Source of the DNA: Actinomycetes bacterium
GTDB taxonomy: Bacteria; Actinomycetota; Acidimicrobiia; Acidimicrobiales; Palsa-688
Direction of reading: 5' to 3'
DNA length: 12,789 nucleotides
NCBI GenBank assembly: GCA_021846485.1
Contig: JAJZWW010000055.1
Location: 1 to 12,789 of the forward strand
Made by a program: the position numbers and the translations under genes. Under the pieces are notes generated by a model, which worked only from the letters and a program-made list of their open reading frames with translations, did not search any database and had not been told where the DNA came from. Position 1 is the first letter of the stretch, and each line of letters opens with the position of its first letter. Positions 5,963 to 12,789 of the stretch are shown here, one piece after another.

Positions 5963-7006
5963 GTGTCACGCCGAGCGCTGCTCTTGTTCGCCGCCCTCGG
6001 CGTCATCTGGGGTGTCCCCTACCTGCTGATCAAGGTGGCGATCACCGAGATCGCGCCGGCGACCCTGGTCTTCTTGCGCTGCGCGATCGCCGCTTCGCTC
6101 CTCTTGCCGCTGGCCGCCGCCCGCGGGGAGCTACGCCCGGCCCTCCGCCGCTGGCCGGCGGTGCTGGCCTTCGCCGCCGCCGAGGTCGCCGTCCCGTTCC
6201 TCCTGCTACCCACCGCCGAACGCTCGCTGCCGAGCTCGGTCACCGGCCTGCTGGTCGCTGCCGTGCCCCTGGCGGGCATTCCGATCGCCAGGCTGTTCGG
6301 CCGGCCCCAGCACCTGGGCTGGTCCGGCGTGACCGGCGTGCTGGTCGGGCTGGCGGGTGTCGCCGTCCTGGTCGGCTTCGACCTGCCGAGGACCCAGCTG
6401 GGCGCGGCCAGCCTGATGGCCGGAGTGGTCGTCGGCTACGCCCTCGGCCCGGCGATCGTCGCCAGGTTCCTGGACGGCGTCCCGAGCCTCGGGGTGATCG
6501 CTCTCGCCATGGCGTTCGACGCCACCGGCTACGCCCCCGCAGGGCTGGTGCTGTGGCCCGCCCGGATCGGCGCCGGCCCGGTGGTCGCCGCCGTGGTGCT
6601 CGGGGTGGTCTGCACGGGCGTGGCCTTCTTGGTGATGTTCGCCTTGATCGCCGAGGTCGGCCCGGTGCGCGAGACCCTCGTTACCTACCTCAACCCGGCC
6701 GTGGCGGTGGTGCTCGGCGTGACATTCCTCGGGGAGGCGTTCACCGTGGCGACCGCCGCCGGCTTCGTGCTCGTCCTCGGGGGCTCCTGGCTGGTGCTCC
6801 GCCGGCCGGCGCTCCCGCCGGCGTCGGCGGCCCCGCTCGGCCCGGGTGGCCTGCCGGTGCCGGCGGCAGCTTCTCGTTCTTGGCTCGCTTCCGTTCAGCT
6901 GCCGGCCGGGGAACCGCGCAGGGCATCGAAGAACCGGACGATGAGCGGGGCCAGCTCCAGGGGCGAGTCGTGCGCCTGTGGCCAGTCGTGCCCCCGGCCG
7001 CGGTAG
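5963..7006 (+). CDS. EamA/DMT-superfamily transporter
   Basis: Inner-membrane transporter of the drug/metabolite (RhaT/EamA) superfamily; substrate unknown. It has 347 residues and about ten hydrophobic helices arranged as two EamA repeats: repeat 1 begins ALLLFAALGVIWGVPYLLIK and includes PATLVFLRC, repeat 2 runs from about residue 147 and contains VRETLVTYLNPAVAVVLGVTFLGEAF, the family's hallmark near the last two helices. The hydrophobic core ends near residue 279; about 68 further residues are Pro/Ala/Arg-rich and unlike the family, and the last 37 of them are encoded inside the convergent esterase gene. This tail may be a genuine extension or the result of a lost stop codon. The GTG start is supported by the hydrophobic N-terminus and the TAGGAT box; the frame extends upstream across the HATPase gene but that is a shadow. 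Confidence 0.92.
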   Translation: MSRRALLLFAALGVIWGVPYLLIKVAITEIAPATLVFLRCAIAASLLLPLAAARGELRPALRRWPAVLAFAAAEVAVPFLLLPTAERSLPSSVTGLLVAAVPLAGIPIARLFGRPQHLGWSGVTGVLVGLAGVAVLVGFDLPRTQLGAASLMAGVVVGYALGPAIVARFLDGVPSLGVIALAMAFDATGYAPAGLVLWPARIGAGPVVAAVVLGVVCTGVAFLVMFALIAEVGPVRETLVTYLNPAVAVVLGVTFLGEAFTVATAAGFVLVLGGSWLVLRRPALPPASAAPLGPGGLPVPAAASRSWLASVQLPAGEPRRASKNRTMSGASSRGESCACGQSCPRPR

Positions 7007-7932
7007 CCGACCAGCGCCACGACCTGTCGCGGGGAGCGACCCCGCCAGGTGGTGACCGTCACCCTCCCCCCCGCCAGCGTCTCGGTCTCCCCCGGGCCGT
7101 TGGCCCGGTCCCGCCGGCGCAGGATCCCTACGGTGCCGACCACCGACGGTGCCAGGGCACCGTTTTGCACCCGGGGCGGTCCTGACCACGGCGTCCGGGG
7201 GTCCGCGGTGCCACCCGCGACGAGCACGGGCACCGCAGGACCGCTCCCCACCGGGACCAGGGCGGTGGCCCCGTAGACCGCCACGCCGGCGAAGGCCCCC
7301 GGGTCGGCGGCGAGCATCCGCAGGGCCATCTTGCCGCCGTTGCTGTAGCCGACGAGGAAGACCTGCCGGGGGTCGACCCCCAGGTGGGTGATCGCGTCGG
7401 CAACCACCGCCTCGATGAAGGCGGCGTCGTGGCTGTGGGTCGCGCCGGCCGGGCCGCAGCACCCCTGCCCGGCGTTCCAGCTCTCGCCGAAGCCGGCCGG
7501 GTAGACGAGGACAGCCCGATCCTGGCCGGCCAGGTAGGCCAACCCGGTGCGCCGCTCCTCGAAGGTGGGCGTGGCGTCCGATCCGTGCAGCACGACGTAG
7601 AGCGGCAGGCCGCGGGTTCCCTGCCGGGGCGCCACGACCAGCTCGCTGCGCCGCCGGTCCCCGACGACGACGGTCCGGGTCCACGCCCGCGCACCGCGGG
7701 GGACCAGCGGCCGGACCGGCAACAGCGAAGCGACGAGCACCCCGACCCCGGCTGCCATGGCGGCGAGCGGCCAGCCCCAGCGGCGACGCGCGAGCCGCCG
7801 GAGCACCCTGCGCAGGCTCGGGTCAGGCCGCCCCCAGCTGCGCCGCTCCCGGTCGCGCCGCCCCCGGTCCAGGTCGGGGGGGTCGGCCAGCGGTGGCACG
7901 CCGGCCGGGCGCAGCTCGGTCCGGGAGGGCAT
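6895..7932 (-). CDS. Membrane-anchored LpqC/PHB-depolymerase-like esterase
   Basis: Alpha/beta hydrolase of the Esterase_phb (LpqC, poly-3-hydroxybutyrate depolymerase/feruloyl esterase) type, 345 residues. An Arg-rich cytoplasmic N-terminus (to about residue 51) precedes one membrane segment (about 54-73); no lipobox or signal-peptidase site is obvious, so the catalytic domain is probably held outside the membrane by this anchor. Oxyanion region VVLHGSD (H116-G117), the family signature ESWNAGQGCCG (150-160), nucleophile S197 in VGYSNGG, acid D244 in GGTADPRTP and His315 in GRGHDWP complete the expected catalytic set. The substrate could be an ester polymer or an aryl ester and is not decided by sequence. 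The ATG at 7932 is preceded by TAGCCT with a 12-nt gap; a GTG at 7943 is in another frame. The 3' end overlaps the EamA gene by 112 bp. Confidence 0.93.
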   Translation of the reverse strand: MPSRTELRPAGVPPLADPPDLDRGRRDRERRSWGRPDPSLRRVLRRLARRRWGWPLAAMAAGVGVLVASLLPVRPLVPRGARAWTRTVVVGDRRRSELVVAPRQGTRGLPLYVVLHGSDATPTFEERRTGLAYLAGQDRAVLVYPAGFGESWNAGQGCCGPAGATHSHDAAFIEAVVADAITHLGVDPRQVFLVGYSNGGKMALRMLAADPGAFAGVAVYGATALVPVGSGPAVPVLVAGGTADPRTPWSGPPRVQNGALAPSVVGTVGILRRRDRANGPGETETLAGGRVTVTTWRGRSPRQVVALVGYRGRGHDWPQAHDSPLELAPLIVRFFDALRGSPAGS

Positions 7933-7944
7933 GGGGGCGACACC

Positions 7945-7950
7945 AGGCTA
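7945..7950 (-). promoter_or_regulatory. -10 hexamer of the esterase gene
   Basis: On the minus strand TAGCCT lies 12 nt before the ATG, which predicts a leader of only about six bases and no SD. It is the same hexamer as at nadE. Confidence 0.45.
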
Positions 7951-8036
7951 GGAGTGACCAGCTGACGTGGGGTGGCGGTCCGGCCGGTGCGCCGACCCCG
8001 TCAGCCCGCTCTGGTGCCTCCCGCCGACCCCGACGC

Positions 8037-8065
8037 TTGACGCGCCCCGGAGGACCACCTAGGTT
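8037..8065 (+). promoter_or_regulatory. Sigma70-like promoter of the metalloregulator-hppA operon
   Basis: TTGACG (8037-8042) and TAGGTT (8060-8065) are separated by exactly 17 bp, the best -35/-10 pair in the window. The predicted start is about 8072, giving a leader of about ten bases with no SD before the ATG at 8082. The -10 overlaps the inverted repeat at 8063-8081. Confidence 0.65.
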
Positions 8066-8081
8066 TTCGGGGACTGAAAAC
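8063..8081. promoter_or_regulatory. Candidate DtxR/MntR-type operator (19-bp inverted repeat)
   Basis: GTTTTCGGGGACTGAAAAC has perfect 6-bp arms (GTTTTC / GAAAAC) and one further matching pair inside, 19 bp in all, the usual length for a DtxR/IdeR-family box. It overlaps the -10 and transcription start and ends at the ATG of the regulator, an ideal place for autorepression. The sequence does not match the IdeR consensus closely, so it would be a different specificity. It is an AT-rich island in a GC-rich context, which makes chance symmetry less likely. Confidence 0.6.
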
Positions 8082-8923
8082 ATGGCGGGTAACCTCACCA
8101 GACCGGAGCGCGAGACGCTGAAAGCCGTATGGAGGATCAGTCGCGGCCCGGGGTCCGACGGCTCCGCGCGCACCGGCGACCTGGCCGGGTCGCTCCGGGT
8201 GTCCCCCGGTACCGCCACCGCCACTGTCAAACGGCTCGCCGAGCGAGGCCTCCTGTCCCACGCGCCCTACCACGGGGTCGCGCTCAGCGCGGAGGGGGAA
8301 CGCCTGGCGATGCAGGTGATCCGGCGTCATCGGATCGTCGAGCGCTTCCTCGCGGACCTGCTGGGCTACAGCTGGGCGGAGGCCGATGCCCTCGCGCCGG
8401 CCTTCGAGCACCAGCTGCCCCAGGAGGTCGAGGACCGCCTGTTCGCCGTGCTCGACCGGCCGGCGACCTGCCCGCACGGCTTCCCGATCCCTGGCGAGGG
8501 CGGCGCGACCCTGCCCTCGCTGCCGGTGCTCTACGACCTGGCTCCCGGGGAGCGGGCGGTGGTGGCCCTGCCCGGCTCCACCGCGCCCGAGCTGGCCCGC
8601 TTCCTCGACGGGCTCGGGGTGCGCCCCGGCGCCGAGGTCCTCGTCATCGACAAGCAGCCCTTCGACGGCCCTCTTGTCGTCTCGGTCGAGGGGCAGGACC
8701 GCACGCTCGGTGCCGCGGTCGCCAACCAGATCTTCGTTCGCCACCCAGCCGTCGCCGGGGAGGAGCCGGCGGGGCCCGATACCCCGCCGGCGGCGACCGC
8801 CCCACCATCTGCCGGCCTCGGACCGGCTGCCGGCCTCGGACCGGGGCCAGGGGGAGGCGTTGCCGGCGACGGAGCGACCAGCCGGGGGAGGATCCCTCGG
8901 GGGAGAAGGGAGAAGCAGAGCAG

Positions 8924-8927
<4 letters not shown>
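8082..8927 (+). CDS. DtxR/MntR-family metal-dependent transcriptional regulator
   Basis: Metal-activated repressor of 281 residues. Domains in order: winged helix (about 5-75; recognition region SLRVSPGTATATVKRLAERGLL), dimerisation/metal domain (about 76-145; RRHRIVERFLADLLG, FEHQLPQEVEDRL, and CPHGFPIPG), SH3/FeoA-like domain (about 147-221; LAPGERAVVALPG ... VANQIFVRH), then a Pro/Gly/Ala tail (222-265) and a basic end. By hand alignment to DtxR, ancillary-site H79/E83 correspond to H83/E87 and E105/H106 to E109/H110, but the Cys102/Glu99 (MntR) position seems to be Pro106, and the Met10/Asp8 position is Glu11. Metal specificity is therefore uncertain. The ATG at 8082 is preferred over upstream in-frame codons because it follows the promoter and operator directly. 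Its stop overlaps the hppA start (ATGA), so both are translated as a pair. Confidence 0.93.
8809..8844 (+). repeat. Perfect 18-bp tandem duplication in the regulator's tail
   Basis: CTGCCGGCCTCGGACCGG occurs twice without a gap (8809-8826, 8827-8844). It is in frame and encodes the duplicated AGLGP stretch of the Pro/Gly-rich C-terminal tail. A perfect copy suggests a recent slippage event in a dispensable linker. Confidence 0.85.
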
Positions 8928-11434
<2,507 letters not shown>

Positions 11435-11476
11435 GCCGCCGGCGGGGGGCTCGTCGGGTCGCCGGCTCCCGGCGGC
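11435..11476 (+). terminator. Possible hairpin terminator after hppA
   Basis: GCCGCCGG (11435-11442), directly after the TAG stop, can pair with CCGGCGGC (11469-11476); alternative shorter pairings exist inside. There is no U-tract. Such GC pairings are easily found by chance in this composition, so support is modest and rests on position. Confidence 0.35.
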
Positions 11477-11731
11477 TCATCGGGCACAGCTCGCCGGCCC
11501 CGGCACGTGGAGCGCACCGGGCGCAGCGCGGCCGGGCCGGTCGTCCCCCTGGGCCGGGGTTGCCGCCCCCGGTAGGGCCACCCCGGTCGGGGGCCGCAGA
11601 GTCGCGCGCGGCGATGTCGATGAGTGTCTGGACCGGGTCGGTCACCGCCAGGCGCCCGCGGCGGACCACCCGCCGGGCGACGCCCCGCCGGCTCCGAGCG
11701 GCCCGGCACCGACGGACCCTTCCCGGGCTCC

Positions 11732-11737
11732 TAGGCT
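11732..11737 (+). promoter_or_regulatory. -10 hexamer of topA
   Basis: TAGGCT lies 13 nt upstream of the ATG at 11751, giving a predicted leader of about six bases without an SD. No convincing -35 is visible at the expected distance. Confidence 0.45.
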
Positions 11738-11750
11738 CCCTGCGATCGCC

Positions 11751-12789
11751 ATGCCCAGACCCCTTGTCATCGTCGAGTCCCCGGCCAAGGCCCGGACCAT
11801 CGCAGGCTTCCTCGGCCCCGAGTACGTGGTCGAGAGCTCGATCGGGCACATCCGGGACCTGCCACGCAACGCTGCCGACGTGCCGCCGGCCTACAAGGGC
11901 GAGCCGTGGGCTCGCCTGGGGGTGGACGTCGACAACGACTTCAAGCCCCTCTACGTGGTGAGCCCGGAGAAACGCGACCAGGTTCGCAAGCTGAAGGCCC
12001 TCTTGAGGGACGCCAGCGAGGTGTACCTCGCCACCGACGAGGACCGCGAGGGGGAGTCCATCGCCTGGCACCTGCTGGAGGTCCTCGCGCCGCGGGTGCC
12101 GGTGAGGCGGATGGTCTTCCACGAGATCACCCGGCCGGCTATCGAGCGTGCTGTGGCCGAGAGCCGGGACCTCGACCGGCGGCTGGTGGACGCCCAGGAG
12201 ACCCGTCGGATCCTCGACCGGCTGTACGGCTACGAGGTGTCGCCGGTCCTCTGGAAGAAGGTCATGCGCAACCTCTCCGCCGGGAGGGTCCAGTCGCCGG
12301 CGACGCGCCTGTTGGTCGAGCGGGAGCGGGCCCGCATGAGGTTCCGGGCTGCGGAGTACTGGGACCTGAAGGGCACCTTCGAGCTGCGTGGAGTGGACCG
12401 GCCCGAAGAGCGGCAGGGCTCTTTCGGCGCCGCCCTCGTCTCCTTGGACGGCCGGCGCCTCGCGACGGGGAGGGATTTCTCCGAGGACGGGACCCTGGGC
12501 CGCGACGAGGTGGTGCGCCTCGACGAGCCCGCAGCGCGCGCCCTGGTGGGCCGCCTCGACGGCCGGGACTTCGCGGTGCGCAGCGTGGAGGAGAAGCCGT
12601 GGCGGCGCTCGCCGGCCCCGCCGTTCATGACCTCGACCCTTCAGCAGGAGGCCGGCCGCAAGCTGCGCTTCGGCTCGGCGCGCACCATGCGCGTCGCCCA
12701 GGCGCTCTACGAGGCCGGGTTCATCACCTACATGCGCACCGACTCGACGACGCTGTCGAGCCAGGCCTTGGACGCGGCCCGCTCCCAGG
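11751..12789 (+). CDS. topA: DNA topoisomerase I, N-terminal part (runs off right edge)
   Basis: Type IA topoisomerase that relaxes negative supercoils by transient single-strand cleavage with a 5'-phosphotyrosine. The window contains 346 codons with no stop; the rest lies beyond base 12789. The Toprim domain starts at once (PLVIVESPAKARTIAGFLG, E9) and carries the Mg2+-binding acidic cluster ATDEDREGESIAWHLLE (D96, D98, E100). IGHIRDLP and LSAGRVQSPATRLLVERER match the family; the more usual residue after QS is Val where this has Pro. The active-site tyrosine is Y327 in FITYMRTDST, close to Y319 of the E. coli enzyme, with R329 beside it. The segment 211-280 is more variable, as expected. 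ATG 11751 is the natural start: homology begins at residue 4 and a -10 hexamer lies upstream. Confidence 0.97.
   Translation, partial: MPRPLVIVESPAKARTIAGFLGPEYVVESSIGHIRDLPRNAADVPPAYKGEPWARLGVDVDNDFKPLYVVSPEKRDQVRKLKALLRDASEVYLATDEDREGESIAWHLLEVLAPRVPVRRMVFHEITRPAIERAVAESRDLDRRLVDAQETRRILDRLYGYEVSPVLWKKVMRNLSAGRVQSPATRLLVERERARMRFRAAEYWDLKGTFELRGVDRPEERQGSFGAALVSLDGRRLATGRDFSEDGTLGRDEVVRLDEPAARALVGRLDGRDFAVRSVEEKPWRRSPAPPFMTSTLQQEAGRKLRFGSARTMRVAQALYEAGFITYMRTDSTTLSSQALDAARSQ

Larger units (their letters stand above)
11435..11750. other. Intergenic region hppA-topA (316 bp), no gene seen
   Basis: Open frames crossing it on both strands give Arg/Pro/Gly-rich translations with no recognisable motif, the usual product of reading GC-rich DNA out of frame. 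Apart from the possible hairpin at its left end and the -10 hexamer for topA at its right end, I see several short G/C-rich inverted repeats (for example around 11560-11595) that I cannot distinguish from background. Confidence 0.6.

Noticed and set aside
6206..7684. Long minus-strand open frame across the transporter and the esterase
   Set aside because: It lies in a different frame from the esterase, which carries all catalytic motifs; composition is shadow-like.
7893..8081. Upstream extension of the metalloregulator
   Set aside because: It would cover the esterase start, the -35/-10 pair and the operator; the winged-helix begins just after ATG 8082.

Overview
The window is very GC-rich, with G/C-dominated third codon positions throughout, and has compact, mostly ordinary chromosomal genes. 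The gene content (two-domain glutamine-dependent NadE, K+-independent H+-pyrophosphatase, DtxR/MntR-type metalloregulator, STAS/HATPase pair, actinobacterial TopA) points to an actinobacterium. My best guess is an uncultured member of the Acidimicrobiia, which is an inference from gene style and not from a marker gene. There are no mobile elements, CRISPR arrays, tRNAs or rRNAs that I can see.

Layout. (i) 1-684 (-): N-terminal half of an MFS transporter, running off the left edge. It is divergent from (ii) 974-3920 (+), a tightly overlapping cluster of glutamine-dependent NAD+ synthetase (nadE), a TetR regulator with a WHG-type C-terminal domain, and an unrecognised, possibly ferritin-like helical protein. 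A 24-residue predicted membrane peptide follows at 3932-4006. (iii) A hairpin lies between this cluster and a convergent HAD-IB phosphatase (4120-4902, -). (iv) 5065-5913 (+): a STAS anti-sigma-factor antagonist and a HATPase (RsbW-like) kinase, a partner-switching pair. (v) 5963-7006 (+): an EamA/DMT transporter whose 3' end overlaps a convergent membrane-anchored LpqC/PHB-depolymerase-like esterase (6895-7932, -). (vi) 8082-11434 (+): a DtxR/MntR-family metal-dependent repressor translationally coupled (ATGA overlap) to a membrane-bound proton pyrophosphatase (hppA). A sigma70-like promoter and a 19-bp inverted repeat precede the pair. (vii) 11751-end (+): topA (DNA topoisomerase I), truncated by the right edge.

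Two themes stand out. First, nearly every transcription-unit start has a TANNNT (usually TAGNNT) hexamer 6-16 nt upstream of the start codon and no Shine-Dalgarno. For five units the spacing is 6-8 nt, which places the predicted transcription start at or within two bases of the start codon, so leaderless mRNAs seem to be the rule. Operon-internal genes instead show purine-rich ribosome-binding sequences or stop/start overlaps. Second, the metalloregulator-hppA unit suggests that a proton-pumping pyrophosphatase is controlled by a metal-sensing repressor that also represses itself. This is the most testable candidate for a little-described regulatory unit here. I see no clear evidence of a wholly new defence or biosynthetic system; most of the window is housekeeping.
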